Below, one piece after another: positions 17,596 through 26,901 of a stretch of 37,348 bases of DNA. Every line of letters starts with the position of its first letter. Positions within the stretch are counted from its first letter, which is position 1. The notes under the pieces were generated by a model, which was given only the letters and a program-made list of their open reading frames with translations, was not told where the DNA came from and searched no databases. A program made the position numbers and the translations under genes. Source of the stretch: Paracoccaceae bacterium (lineage in GTDB: Bacteria > Pseudomonadota > Alphaproteobacteria > Rhodobacterales > Rhodobacteraceae); contig JAGQRV010000044.1 in assembly GCA_020425125.1 (NCBI GenBank), positions 20,617 to 57,964 of the forward strand. The letters are read 5' to 3'.

Positions 17596-18492
17596 ATGAC
17601 TGATGGCCTTCTCACGGCGCGGGCGCGGGAAGCCGCTTCCGCCTGGGATGGCGTGGACGGCGATCCCCGTCTGGTCACGTTGGGGAAGGTGGCGGTCTAC
17701 AACGTGCGCCGCGTGTCCGGCCGACGCATGGCCCTGCGCATTCATCCCGCAGGGAAAGAGAGCCGGGCCGCAGTCATTGCCGAGCAGCGCTGGACCGAAA
17801 GTCTGGCGGATGCCGGCTTTGCCTGCCCCTGGCCGCAGCGGACCCGCGACAACAGTCTGGTACCGGATCTGCCCGATGGAACGGTGGCGTCGGCCGTCCA
17901 GTGGATCGACTCGCGGAGCCTCGCCCTACCGCTTTCCCGTCCGGGAACCGCGCGTGCCGACCTGTGCCGCCAGATCGGATTCCTGCTTGCCGACCTGCAT
18001 CTCACCTCCGATGCCGTGGCCCCACTCGATCTTCACCTTCCGTCCGGCAACCCCGTCGAAGCCGCTCAGCTCGGCCGCGCGATCCTGGACAGTTCAGACC
18101 TTGCGCGGATCAGGGCCGCCGTAAACCGCGCCGCAGACCACGTTGACCGCATTCCCGAAGCGCAGACCGGTTTGATCCACGGCAATGTCCGTCCCCAGAC
18201 GCTGCGGATCGCCGGCAACCAGCTATACCTTGTCGGCTTCTTCCGCGGCCGACGTGGCTACCGGCTCGACGACCTCGCCGCGGCGCTCGTGCCGTCAGTT
18301 GGCGCGCCGGACGAAACCGCCATGCGGACGGCGCTTGTGGACGGCTACCGCTCGGCCGAGGGCCCGCTTCCCGACACCGCGTTTGATGCGCTCGACCATT
18401 TCATGCTGCTTCAAGCGCTTTCCCAAGGTGACGTGGACCATCGGCTCGAACCCATCATCCACAGCCTTGCCCGGCGGATTCTCGCCGATTGA
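17596..18492 (+). CDS. APH-fold protein with substituted catalytic residues (putative pseudokinase)
   Basis: 298 residues from the ATG at 17596; a GTG 45 bases upstream is the alternative and neither has a strong ribosome site. The layout is that of the aminoglycoside/homoserine phosphotransferase family: N-lobe with an AVYNVRR strand and MALRIHP, an IGFLLADLH helix (127-135), then the Brenner-like motif LIHGNVRPQTLRI (193-205) and LVGFFRGRRGYRLDDLA. Functional members have HGDxxxxN and IDFxxxxxG. Here the catalytic Asp is N197, the metal Asn is T202 and the second Asp is G214. It probably binds a ligand or acts as a scaffold; kinase activity is doubtful. Target unknown. Confidence 0.72.
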   Translation: MTDGLLTARAREAASAWDGVDGDPRLVTLGKVAVYNVRRVSGRRMALRIHPAGKESRAAVIAEQRWTESLADAGFACPWPQRTRDNSLVPDLPDGTVASAVQWIDSRSLALPLSRPGTARADLCRQIGFLLADLHLTSDAVAPLDLHLPSGNPVEAAQLGRAILDSSDLARIRAAVNRAADHVDRIPEAQTGLIHGNVRPQTLRIAGNQLYLVGFFRGRRGYRLDDLAAALVPSVGAPDETAMRTALVDGYRSAEGPLPDTAFDALDHFMLLQALSQGDVDHRLEPIIHSLARRILAD

Positions 18493-18734
18493 GTCAAGGG
18501 GATCGTTCGGGGCGGGATCCTTCATTCGAAGTCCGATTTCCCTGACGCAAGGTCAATATTCGCCGGAAATGCCCGTATCCCTTGAAATGAAGTGCCAAGG
18601 CGCCACATTTCCGCTGTCTTGCCGGAGAGAGTGCGCATCGCGCACAGAATTACCGAGAGAATTCAATTGCAAACGATGTTGCATTATTGCATTACGGAAG
18701 CCAAATTGAACATCTCTTAGAACAGGAACCGTCC
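18493..18734. promoter_or_regulatory. AT-rich H-NS-gene leader with repeats
   Basis: 240 bases without a gene. The last ~80 bases are conspicuously AT-rich for this genome. It holds a perfect hairpin GTGCGC-ATC-GCGCAC (18631-18645) and a direct repeat TTGCATTA twice in tandem (18679-18694). TTGCAA at about 18667-18672 with CATTAC 17 bases later is a possible but weak promoter. Likely the promoter and perhaps an autoregulation site of the H-NS-type gene. Confidence 0.45.
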
Positions 18735-19055
18735 ATGTCGGATATCGATCTGGCGAAGCTTTCGCTGGAAGAGCTGAAATCGCTTCAGACGAAAATCACC
18801 CGTGCCATCGACACATTCGAGGACCGGCGCCGGAAAGAAGCGCTTGCCGTCGTCGAAGCGAAAGCGAAGGAAATGGGCTTCTCGCTGAATGATCTCTACA
18901 ATGCTTCGCGGAAAAGCAATACACCGCGGCCGGCCAAATACCGTCATCCCGAGAATGCCGACCTGACCTGGAGCGGGCGCGGCCGCCAGCCGCAGTGGTT
19001 CAAGGACGCCGTGGATGCGGGCGCCGATCCCGACGATTTCCTGATTGGCGGTTGA
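18735..19055 (+). CDS. H-NS family nucleoid protein (HvrA-like)
   Basis: 106 residues. N-terminal coiled coil for oligomerisation (about 5-50, IDLAKLSLEELKSLQTKITR and beyond), linker with ASRKSNTPRPAKYRHP, and the C-terminal DNA-binding motif TWSGRGRQPQWFKDAVDAG (about 77-95), the family's AT-hook-like loop. In Rhodobacter the relative HvrA regulates photosynthesis and nitrogen genes; whether this copy does is unknown. ATG at 18735 preceded by CAGGAACC. It likely binds curved AT-rich DNA such as its own leader. Confidence 0.92.
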   Translation: MSDIDLAKLSLEELKSLQTKITRAIDTFEDRRRKEALAVVEAKAKEMGFSLNDLYNASRKSNTPRPAKYRHPENADLTWSGRGRQPQWFKDAVDAGADPDDFLIGG

Positions 19056-19091
19056 CGGGCAGACAGGCGCGTTGCGCGGGCCGGATCCGGT

Positions 19092-20381
19092 TCAGACTAT
19101 GACCTCTTGGGCCATTTGCTTGCCAACACCAAAGATCCGCTTGTAGCGCACTATTTCGTCCGCCGGCCCCATCGCCTTGTTCGGATTGTCGCTGAGCTTG
19201 ACGGTGGGCCGGCCCTCGGCGCTGACCGCCTTGCAGACCAACGAGAACGGCGCCAGCCCGTCGCCGGGCACCAGGCCACGGAAATCATTGGTCAGAAGTG
19301 TGCCCCAGCCGAACGAGACCCGGACGCGGCCCGAAAAACGGGCCTGAAGTTCAAGCATCGTTCCGACGTCGAGTCCGTCGGAAAAGATGACAAGCTTGTG
19401 GCGTGGATCCTCCCCCCTGCTGATCCACCAATCGATCGCGGTTTCCGCGCCCGTGGCCGGGTCGCCGCTGTCGATGCGAATCCCGGTCCACGCGGCCAGC
19501 CAATCCGGAGCGTTCTCGAGAAAGTTCGGTGTGCCATACGTATCCGGCAGGATGATCCTGAGATTTCCCTCGTGTTCCTCCTGCCAGTCCGCAAGAACCT
19601 TGTAGGGCGCAGCGCGCAGGTCGTCGTCGGTTCGCGCAAGCGCGGCATATATCATCGGCAATTCATGGGCGTTCGTGCCGATCGCCTCGATGTCGCGACG
19701 CATGGCGATCAGGCAATTCGACGTGCCGACGAACCCCGGACCCAGTCCCTCGATCATCGCCTGCACGCACCAATCCTGCCAGAGGAAGGAATGCCTGCGC
19801 CGCGTCCCGAAATCGGCGATGCGCAGTGTGGGTTCGTCGCGAAGACGTTCGATCTTTTCCCACAGCTTGGTCATTGCGCGGGCATAGAGAACCTGCAGTT
19901 CGAACCGGCCCATCCCGTCCAGGACCGCACGGCTCCGCAATTCCATCAGCACCGCCAGAGCGGGAATTTCCCACAGCATGACCTCGTGCCAGAGCCCCTC
20001 GAACGTCAGTTCGTACTGCCCATCGCGCTTTTCTAGCTGATAGGGCGGCAGGCGAAATGCTTCGAACCACTCCATGAAATCCGAGCGAAACATCTGCCGC
20101 TTGCCGTAGAAGGTGTTGCCGCGCAGGAACGTGGATTCGCCGCGGCTGAGGCTGAGCGACCGGATATGGTCGAGTTGTTCGCGCAACTCCTTTTCGTCGA
20201 TGAGGTCGGCCAGCCGAATATCCCGGGATCGGTTGATCAGGCTGAACGTGACCGTGGTGTCCGGCCGGTTCCGAAAGATCGACTGGCACATGAGCAGCTT
20301 GTAGAAGTCGGTGTCGATCAGCGACCGGATGATCGGATCGATTTTCCATTTGTGATTGTAGACGCGCGTGGCGATGTCCAA
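19092..20381 (-). CDS. pncB: Nicotinate phosphoribosyltransferase
   Basis: Makes nicotinate mononucleotide from nicotinate and PRPP in NAD salvage. 429 residues from a TTG at 20381-20379, which gives the family start [20 protein letters not shown] and has GAGGTC upstream; an ATG at 20486 would overlap pncA and add an unlikely 35-residue leader. Signatures: DTDFYKLLM (24-32), FGTRRRHSF, the GTSNCLIA loop and GTNAHE with the likely phosphorylated His H239, and [17 protein letters not shown] for phosphate binding. 85 bases downstream of pncA on the same strand; their products act in sequence. Confidence 0.94.
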   Translation of the reverse strand: MDIATRVYNHKWKIDPIIRSLIDTDFYKLLMCQSIFRNRPDTTVTFSLINRSRDIRLADLIDEKELREQLDHIRSLSLSRGESTFLRGNTFYGKRQMFRSDFMEWFEAFRLPPYQLEKRDGQYELTFEGLWHEVMLWEIPALAVLMELRSRAVLDGMGRFELQVLYARAMTKLWEKIERLRDEPTLRIADFGTRRRHSFLWQDWCVQAMIEGLGPGFVGTSNCLIAMRRDIEAIGTNAHELPMIYAALARTDDDLRAAPYKVLADWQEEHEGNLRIILPDTYGTPNFLENAPDWLAAWTGIRIDSGDPATGAETAIDWWISRGEDPRHKLVIFSDGLDVGTMLELQARFSGRVRVSFGWGTLLTNDFRGLVPGDGLAPFSLVCKAVSAEGRPTVKLSDNPNKAMGPADEIVRYKRIFGVGKQMAQEVIV

Positions 20382-20466
20382 GGGAACGACCTCGATCTGC
20401 TGACCCGATCCTGATATGCGATGCACCGGCGCGGTCAAAGCCGGATTGCCGCTTGAATCGCGGCGG

Positions 20467-21084
20467 CTATTCCTGGCGAACACCATGCGCCACGAAATCC
20501 CGGCGTGCATCGTCGAGCGACCCGTTCACGTCGATTGCGCGGCAGAATTCGGGCAGGACGACGGTCTCGAAGCCGTGCGTCGCCGCGTCCACGGCCGAGT
20601 ACTGCACGCAGAAATCCAGCGCGAGACCGACGACAACCACCCGGGTCACGCCCCGCTCGCGCAGATAGCCATGAAGCCCGGTCGGAGTTGTCCGGTCATT
20701 CTCGTAGAACGCCGAATAGCTGTCGATCTCGCGCCGGAATCCCTTTCGTAGGATGAGGTCGGCGCAGTCCACGTCGAGATCCGGATGAAAGGCGGCGCCA
20801 ACGCTGCCCTGGATGCAGTGATCCGGCCACAGGACCTGGGGACCGTATGGCATTTCGATCAGTTCCAACGGCTGCTTGCCCGGATGCTCCGACGCAAAGG
20901 ACGAATGCCGTGCCGGATGCCAATCCTGCGACAGGACGACCACGCGGAAATCCTGCATCAGCGCATTGACCGGCTGAACGATCTCGGACCCGCCCGGCAC
21001 TTCCAGCGCACCGCCCTCGCAGAAGTCGTTCTGGATATCGATCACGATCAGCGCTTCGGTCTGGGGACGCACGTCTTCCTCCAT
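20467..21084 (-). CDS. pncA: Nicotinamidase
   Basis: Hydrolyses nicotinamide to nicotinate, supplying PncB. 205 residues from the ATG at 21084-21082, preceded by AGAGAAG. Catalytic triad as in E. coli PncA: D16 (VIDIQNDFC), K114 (ILRKGF), C159 ([11 protein letters not shown]). Metal site [11 protein letters not shown] (D54, H56, H60). [10 protein letters not shown] is another family landmark. Divergent from trhO across about 150 bases. Stop TAG at 20469-20467. Confidence 0.96.
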   Translation of the reverse strand: MEEDVRPQTEALIVIDIQNDFCEGGALEVPGGSEIVQPVNALMQDFRVVVLSQDWHPARHSSFASEHPGKQPLELIEMPYGPQVLWPDHCIQGSVGAAFHPDLDVDCADLILRKGFRREIDSYSAFYENDRTTPTGLHGYLRERGVTRVVVVGLALDFCVQYSAVDAATHGFETVVLPEFCRAIDVNGSLDDARRDFVAHGVRQE

Positions 21085-21237
21085 CTTCTCTGCTTCCGTG
21101 GTAGGAAGCGACTGTCTGAGCGTCAACCGACACGACCGTCGATGCCTGCGTCACCTCCGGCACGGCGGCCGGGTCTGCGCAGGGTGCCGGCGTTCACGGG
21201 GCTTGGTGCGTGCCGCGTTCTGCGATAGGGCGCGGGC

Positions 21238-22155
21238 ATGTACACCGTGGCGGCACTTTATCACTTCACGCGTTTCGATGACCCGGCGGGCCTGAAGCCG
21301 CCGCTTGCCAAGGTTTGCTGCCGCGAAGGAGTGACCGGAACGCTGCTGTTGGCGCCCGAGGGGATCAACGGCACCATCGCCGGGCCGCGGGACGGAATTG
21401 ACCGCGTGCTTGCGCATGTGCGCGCCTTGCCTGGATGCGACGGGCTGATCTGGAAGGAAAGCGCGGCGTCGACGCAGCCCTTCGGACGAATGAAGGTGCG
21501 GTTGAAACGCGAGATCGTGACCATGGGCCAACCGCAGGTCGATCCGCGGGCAGGCACCGGCCATTATGTCGAGCCCGGCGACTGGAACGCGCTGATTTCG
21601 GCACCGGATGTCGCCGTGATCGATACCCGCAACGCCTACGAGACCGCCATCGGGACGTTCAGGGGCGCGGTCGATCCCGCCACGGAAAGTTTCCGCGACT
21701 TCCCGGCGTGGTGGGAAGCGAACCGCCATCGCTTCCACAACAAGCGGATCGCGATGTTCTGCACCGGCGGGATCCGCTGCGAGAAATCGACCAATTTCCT
21801 CATCGGTCAGGGCGTCGCCGAGGTCTATCACCTGAAAGGCGGAATCCTGAAATATCTCGAAGGGGTGCCGGAATCCGAAAGCCTCTGGCAAGGCGAATGC
21901 TTCGTCTTCGACGGACGCGTCTCGGTGGGCCACGGCCTTCGCGAGGGGCCGCATCTTCTGTGCCACGCCTGCCGACGACCGATCCTCCCCGAAGACCGCG
22001 AGCACCCGGAATTCGAGCAAGGTGTCGCCTGCCACCATTGCACCAGTGAAACCACCGACGCGGACAAGGCCCGCTTCCGGGAACGCCAGAAGCAGATCAA
22101 TCTCGCCAGGGCCCGCGGCCGCCGGCATCTGGGGCGTCTCGACAGCACGGTCTGA
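21238..22155 (+). CDS. trhO: tRNA uridine(34) hydroxylase, rhodanese-type
   Basis: Oxygen-dependent hydroxylation of wobble U34 in certain tRNAs to ho5U. 305 residues. N-terminal domain with [14 protein letters not shown], central rhodanese domain with the catalytic loop [11 protein letters not shown] (C175 and C181), and C-terminal zinc-like CHAC and CHHC pairs after GHGL. All fit the TrhO/YceA family. ATG at 21238. The 150 bases to the divergent pncA must hold both promoters. Nearby yhhQ and arfB are also tRNA/translation genes, but in different transcripts. Confidence 0.94.
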   Translation: MYTVAALYHFTRFDDPAGLKPPLAKVCCREGVTGTLLLAPEGINGTIAGPRDGIDRVLAHVRALPGCDGLIWKESAASTQPFGRMKVRLKREIVTMGQPQVDPRAGTGHYVEPGDWNALISAPDVAVIDTRNAYETAIGTFRGAVDPATESFRDFPAWWEANRHRFHNKRIAMFCTGGIRCEKSTNFLIGQGVAEVYHLKGGILKYLEGVPESESLWQGECFVFDGRVSVGHGLREGPHLLCHACRRPILPEDREHPEFEQGVACHHCTSETTDADKARFRERQKQINLARARGRRHLGRLDSTV

Positions 22156-22279
22156 TCCGGGCACGTGTCCCGCAGACGCCGTAATCTGAGGTCGAAACCG
22201 GGCGCGAGCGCTAACACTCCCCTCGCACTGACCCGGACCAACCGCTATATCGGCTTCAGGTACATCCGGAGGTGACGCC

Positions 22280-23824
22280 ATGACCCGTCCGAAACCCGTC
22301 GTATTGTGCATCCTCGATGGCTGGGGCCTGCGAGAGGACACGACGGCCAATGCGCCGGCGCTGGCCAATACCCCGACCTACGACAGGATCATGGCGACCT
22401 GCCCCCATGCCAAGCTGATCACGCACGGTCCGGATGTCGGGCTTCCCACCGGACAGATGGGCAATTCCGAGGTTGGCCACACCAATATCGGCGCCGGGCG
22501 GGTCGTCGCGATGGATCTTGGCCAGATCGACCTCGCGATCGAGAATGGCAGCTTCTTCGAGGAAGCCGCGCTGAAGGAGTTCATCGCCAGCCTGAAGGCG
22601 TCGGGAGGGACCGCACATCTGATGGGCGTGATCTCCGACGGGGGCGTGCACGGCCATATCGAACATACCCTGGCCGCCGCACGGGCATTGTCGCAGGCCG
22701 GCGTCACCGTTGCGGTCCACGCCATCACCGACGGCCGCGACGTCGCCCCGAAATCGGCCCAGAACTTCATCGGCCAACTCGTCGAACGGCTGCCGGAGCG
22801 GGCCTTCGTCGCGACGGTGATCGGGCGCTACTACGCCATGGACCGCGACAATCGCTGGGAACGGGTGCAGAAGGCCTACGACGCCATGATCTGCGGCAAG
22901 GGCGAGCACCGCTTCGGCAATGCGGGCAGCGCCGTCGAAGATGCCTATTCCCGCGGTGAAACCGACGAATTCATCGCCGCCACCGTGATCGGCGATTTCA
23001 ACGGGGCCAAGGACGGCGACGGCTTCTTCTGCCTCAACTTCCGCGCCGACCGGGCCCGCGAGATCCTGCGCGCCATTGCCCAGCCCGATTTCGATGCGTT
23101 CGACGTTTCGGGCCGCCCGGACTGGGCCGCGCTTCTGGGCATGGTGGAATATTCCGACGCGCACAGCGCGTGGCTGAAGACCGTCTTCCCGAAGCGGGAG
23201 ATCGTCAACACGCTGGGGGCCTGGGTCGCCAAGCATCATCTCAGGCAGTTCCGGCTTGCCGAGACCGAGAAATATCCGCACGTCACCTTCTTCCTCAATG
23301 GCGGAAAGGAGAGCCCGGAGGAGGGCGAGGACCGGTTCATGCCCAAATCGCCCAAGGTCGCGACGTACGACCTGCAGCCGGAAATGTCCGAGCCCGAAGT
23401 GGCGGAGAAATTCGTCGAGGCGATCGAGAAGGGATACGATCTGATCGTCACCAACTTCGCCAATCCCGACATGGTGGGACATACCGGCGACCTGCAGGCC
23501 GCGATCAAGGCCTGCGAGGCGGTCGATGACGGGCTGGGCAAGGTTGTCGCCGCGCTGGAAAAGGCGGGCGGCGCAATGATCCTGACCGCCGACCACGGCA
23601 ATTGCGAGACGATGGTCGATCCCGAAACCGGCGGACCCCACACCGCCCACACCACCAACCCGGTGCCGGTGGCGCTGATCGGGGGTCCGGACGGCGTGCG
23701 GCTACGCGACGGGCGGCTTGCCGATCTCGCGCCGACGCTTCTCGATCTGATGGGGCTCGAACTGCCGCCCGAGATGACCGGCGAAAGCCTGATTGTGCGC
23801 CAACCGCAACACGCGACGGCCTGA
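22280..23824 (+). CDS. gpmI: 2,3-bisphosphoglycerate-independent phosphoglycerate mutase
   Basis: Interconverts 3- and 2-phosphoglycerate using two Mn ions. 514 residues, full length. Metal D13 in ILDGWGLRED, phosphorylated S63 in GQMGNSEVGHTNIGAG, then DGRDVAP and the second metal cluster in FANPDMVGHTGD and TADHGNCE. ATG at 22280 behind GGAGGTGACGCC. Followed by ctpA after 137 bases, with no M23 peptidase gene between them. Confidence 0.97.
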   Translation: MTRPKPVVLCILDGWGLREDTTANAPALANTPTYDRIMATCPHAKLITHGPDVGLPTGQMGNSEVGHTNIGAGRVVAMDLGQIDLAIENGSFFEEAALKEFIASLKASGGTAHLMGVISDGGVHGHIEHTLAAARALSQAGVTVAVHAITDGRDVAPKSAQNFIGQLVERLPERAFVATVIGRYYAMDRDNRWERVQKAYDAMICGKGEHRFGNAGSAVEDAYSRGETDEFIAATVIGDFNGAKDGDGFFCLNFRADRAREILRAIAQPDFDAFDVSGRPDWAALLGMVEYSDAHSAWLKTVFPKREIVNTLGAWVAKHHLRQFRLAETEKYPHVTFFLNGGKESPEEGEDRFMPKSPKVATYDLQPEMSEPEVAEKFVEAIEKGYDLIVTNFANPDMVGHTGDLQAAIKACEAVDDGLGKVVAALEKAGGAMILTADHGNCETMVDPETGGPHTAHTTNPVPVALIGGPDGVRLRDGRLADLAPTLLDLMGLELPPEMTGESLIVRQPQHATA

Positions 23825-23961
23825 GCGGTTCCGGCGCATTCGCGCACAAACACGCGACCGCGCTCGCAACCCACTGGCGTCCGCCGCGGCGACCGGGTTT
23901 ATATGTGCACCGGAGATGACGGGGCGCTCAGAGCCTTGAGACGCGAAAGGACCGACCTGAG

Positions 23962-25314
23962 ATGAGATCATTCGTGATGGCCGCGCTCGGCGGCACCCTC
24001 GCGGGGGCGTTGCTGACCACCCAGATCGCCGGCCCTCTGCTCGCCCAGGAACAACAGGACAGCAAATCGGTCTACGAGCAGCTCGATCTCTTCGGCGACA
24101 TATTCGAGCGGATCCGCGCGCAATATGTCGAAGAGGTCGATCCCAACAAGCTGATCGAGGCGGCGATCAATGGAATGCTGACATCGCTCGACCCGCATTC
24201 CAGCTATCTTTCGCCCGATGACGCCGACGACATGCGCGTCCAGACCCGCGGCGAATTCGGCGGCCTCGGTATCGAGGTCACGCAGGAAAACGGCTTCGTG
24301 AAGGTCGTCTCGCCGATGGATGGCACACCCGCCGCCGAAGCCGGGATTCAGACCGGCGACTTCATCACTCATGTGAATGGCGAAAGCGTGCTTGGCCTGA
24401 ACCTTGACGAAGCGGTCGATCTGATGCGCGGCCCGGTCGGGTCCGAGATCGTCATCACCATCGTTCGTGAAGGCAAGGATGAGCCGTTCGACGTGAAGCT
24501 CGTGCGCGACACCATCAAGCTGACGGCAGTCAAGACCAAGGTCGAAGGTGACGCGGTCGTCTTGCGGGTGACCACCTTCAACGACCAGACCTATCCCAAT
24601 CTTGAAAGCGAGCTGAAGGACGCGATCACCGAGATCGGCGGGATCGACAAGGTCTCCGGCGTGGTGCTCGATCTGAGGAACAACCCCGGCGGGCTTCTCA
24701 ATCAGGCAATCCGTGTCTCCGACGCCTTCCTGAACGAAGGCGAGATCGTGTCGACCCGCGGGCGCAACCCGCAGGACAGCGAACGCTACAACGCGACGGA
24801 AGGCGACCTGATTGATGGCAAGCCGATGGTCGTTCTGATCAACGGCGGCTCCGCTTCGGCCTCCGAGATCGTTGCCGGCGCCCTCCAGGACCACCACCGC
24901 GCGATCGTTGTCGGCACCAAGAGCTTCGGCAAGGGCTCCGTTCAGACGGTCATGCCACTTCGTGGTGACGGCGCGATGCGGCTGACCACAGCGCGCTATT
25001 ACACCCCGTCGGGGCGCTCGATTCAGGCGCTTGGCGTTGCACCCGACATCATTGTCGAACAGCCCGATCAGACCGCCGCCGCACCCGATGCCGAAGCCGA
25101 TACCGAGAACGCGGCTCCGACCACGGCGGTCCGCTCCGAAGACGATCTGCGCGGCCGCCTGGAAAACGACGCGGTCAGCGAGGACGAGCTGAAGCAGTTG
25201 CAAGAAGAGGAAGCCCGCGCCAAGGAATCCGCCGAGCTGCGCAAGGAGGATTACCAGCTCGCCTACGCGATCGACATCCTGAACGGACTGTCCGTCCTCA
25301 GCCACAATCAATAA
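23962..25314 (+). CDS. ctpA: Carboxy-terminal processing protease, S41 family
   Basis: Periplasmic serine protease trimming or degrading envelope proteins. 450 residues. Signal peptide about 1-28 (FVMAALGGTLAGALL, cleavage near LLAQE). PDZ domain about 95-175 (GLGIEV, GDFITHVNGESV). Peptidase S41 core with catalytic S299 in NGGSASASEIVAG and K324 in TKSFGKGSVQTV, and DLRNNPGGLL between them. The C-terminal ~75 residues are acidic and Glu/Lys-rich. GAAAGGA precedes the ATG at slightly long spacing; TTTATAT at about 23899 may be a -10. Confidence 0.95.
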   Translation: MRSFVMAALGGTLAGALLTTQIAGPLLAQEQQDSKSVYEQLDLFGDIFERIRAQYVEEVDPNKLIEAAINGMLTSLDPHSSYLSPDDADDMRVQTRGEFGGLGIEVTQENGFVKVVSPMDGTPAAEAGIQTGDFITHVNGESVLGLNLDEAVDLMRGPVGSEIVITIVREGKDEPFDVKLVRDTIKLTAVKTKVEGDAVVLRVTTFNDQTYPNLESELKDAITEIGGIDKVSGVVLDLRNNPGGLLNQAIRVSDAFLNEGEIVSTRGRNPQDSERYNATEGDLIDGKPMVVLINGGSASASEIVAGALQDHHRAIVVGTKSFGKGSVQTVMPLRGDGAMRLTTARYYTPSGRSIQALGVAPDIIVEQPDQTAAAPDAEADTENAAPTTAVRSEDDLRGRLENDAVSEDELKQLQEEEARAKESAELRKEDYQLAYAIDILNGLSVLSHNQ

Positions 25315-25391
25315 CGAGACTGGCGGCGGCAGGCGCGGAAGCAGGGCCGATGTGCCTTGTCGCCGCGCCAGCCGCGCCTCATAGTCCGGCC

Positions 25392-25898
25392 ATGCCGTCA
25401 ACCCTGCCCTGCCGCATCGACTTGCCCGACGAAGCCGCAACCAGCGCCTTCGGCGAGTCGCTGGCGCCGTTGTTGCGCGCCGGAGACGTGCTCGCGCTCT
25501 GGGGCGAGATTGGCGCGGGCAAGAGCCATTTCGCCCGGGCACTCATCAAGGCGCGGCTGCGCGCCGAAGGCCGGGACGAGGATGTGCCCTCACCCACCTT
25601 CACGCTGGTCCAGACCTATCGCGCCGGGGCGCTGGAGATCTGGCACAGCGATCTCTACCGGCTGACCCATCCGGACGAAGCTCTTGAACTGGGGCTCGAG
25701 GACGCGTTTTCAACCGCGCTCTCGCTGATCGAATGGCCGGACCGACTCGGCGCCGACTTGCCGCCCGAGACGCTTCATCTTCGCTTCGCCCCGGGCCCGA
25801 CCGATAGCGCCCGCTACCTGACGCTCGAGTCTGCGGCTGCTGACTGGGCCGTCCGTCTCGATGCGATCCTTGCCCGCCGGGCCTGCATTGATGCTTGA
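25392..25898 (+). CDS. tsaE: tRNA t6A biosynthesis ATPase TsaE
   Basis: P-loop ATPase of the TsaBDE complex that makes N6-threonylcarbamoyl-A37 in tRNA. 168 residues. Walker A GEIGAGKS (38-45, K44), SPTFTLVQTY switch region and HSDLYRL, IEWPDRL family motifs. ATG at 25392 chosen since an earlier in-frame start (25350) adds an atypical leader. It overlaps the amgK start by 8 bases. tsaE beside an anomeric kinase gene is a common alphaproteobacterial arrangement. Confidence 0.94.
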   Translation: MPSTLPCRIDLPDEAATSAFGESLAPLLRAGDVLALWGEIGAGKSHFARALIKARLRAEGRDEDVPSPTFTLVQTYRAGALEIWHSDLYRLTHPDEALELGLEDAFSTALSLIEWPDRLGADLPPETLHLRFAPGPTDSARYLTLESAAADWAVRLDAILARRACIDA

Positions 25899-26901
25899 CG
25901 ACGCGAGCGCCGGGTTCCTCGCGGCCGCAGGCTGGGGCACAGCCGCGGCGCAACCCCTTGCGGGCGACGCCTCTGCGCGTGCCTACCTGAGGTTGATACG
26001 CCCGGACGGATCGCGCGCCGTTCTCATGCTGGCCCACGGCGATGCCAGCACTGCGCGTTTCGTCACAGTGGACGCGCACCTGCATGGTATCGGCCTTTCG
26101 GTGCCGAAGATTCTCGCGGCCGATCCGGCGGCCGGATTGCTGCTGCTCGAGGATCTGGGCGATGCCGTCTTTGCCCGTCTGATCGAAACGGATCCGACGG
26201 TGGAGCGTCCCCTCTACATGGCTGCGGTCGAGCTTCTGGCCGGTCTCCCATCCCATTCCGCACTGGCCGGGCTTGAGATCCAGGAGCCTGACGCGCTGGC
26301 CCAGGCGGTCGCGCCCGCGGCCGACTGGTATCTTGGACAGGGGACGGCGCAACCCGACGCGGCAGCCGCGCTGGCCGCGGCGCTGAGACCGGCACTGGCA
26401 CGGATCCTGCCTGCAGTCCAGCCGGTCTTCGTCCATCGCGACTTTCACGCTGAGAACCTGATCTGGTTGCCTGACCGCGATGGCCCTGCGCAGATCGGGC
26501 TCCTGGATTTCCAGGACGCGCTCACAGGGCATCCCGCCTATGACCTCGTCTCTCTCCTCGAGGATGCCCGGCGCGACCTTGCGCCGGATCTGCGCGCGGA
26601 CATGGTGGCGCACTACGCACGATTGACCGGCACCGAACCAGACGAGCTCCACCGCGCGCTCGCCATTCTCGGCGCGCAGCGGAATCTGCGCATTCTCGGC
26701 ATCTTCGCGCGACTCTCGCTGCTGGGCGGCAAGCCGCGCTACGTCGACCTGATCCCGCGCGTCTGGCAGCATCTGCACGGCGATCTGGCGCATCCGTCGC
26801 TGAGGGCTGTCGGAGAGACCGTGGCACGGCTCCTGCCGGTGCCGACACCGCAATTCTTGTCCATGCTGACGGCACGATGCGGCACGATCCCGACGCGATA
26901 A
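25891..26901 (+). CDS. amgK: N-acetylmuramate/N-acetylglucosamine anomeric kinase
   Basis: Phosphorylates the anomeric hydroxyl of MurNAc/GlcNAc recovered from peptidoglycan. 336 residues, APH fold with intact catalysis: H182-R-D184-FHAEN189 and D206 in GLLDFQDALTGHPAYDL, a useful contrast to the degenerate copy at 17.6 kb. N-terminal GDASARAYLRL and LLLLEDLGD are family landmarks. ATG at 25891 overlaps the tsaE stop by 8 bases. Its 3' end overlaps murU by 25 bases, so the two recycling enzymes are translationally linked. Confidence 0.9.
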   Translation: MLDDASAGFLAAAGWGTAAAQPLAGDASARAYLRLIRPDGSRAVLMLAHGDASTARFVTVDAHLHGIGLSVPKILAADPAAGLLLLEDLGDAVFARLIETDPTVERPLYMAAVELLAGLPSHSALAGLEIQEPDALAQAVAPAADWYLGQGTAQPDAAAALAAALRPALARILPAVQPVFVHRDFHAENLIWLPDRDGPAQIGLLDFQDALTGHPAYDLVSLLEDARRDLAPDLRADMVAHYARLTGTEPDELHRALAILGAQRNLRILGIFARLSLLGGKPRYVDLIPRVWQHLHGDLAHPSLRAVGETVARLLPVPTPQFLSMLTARCGTIPTR

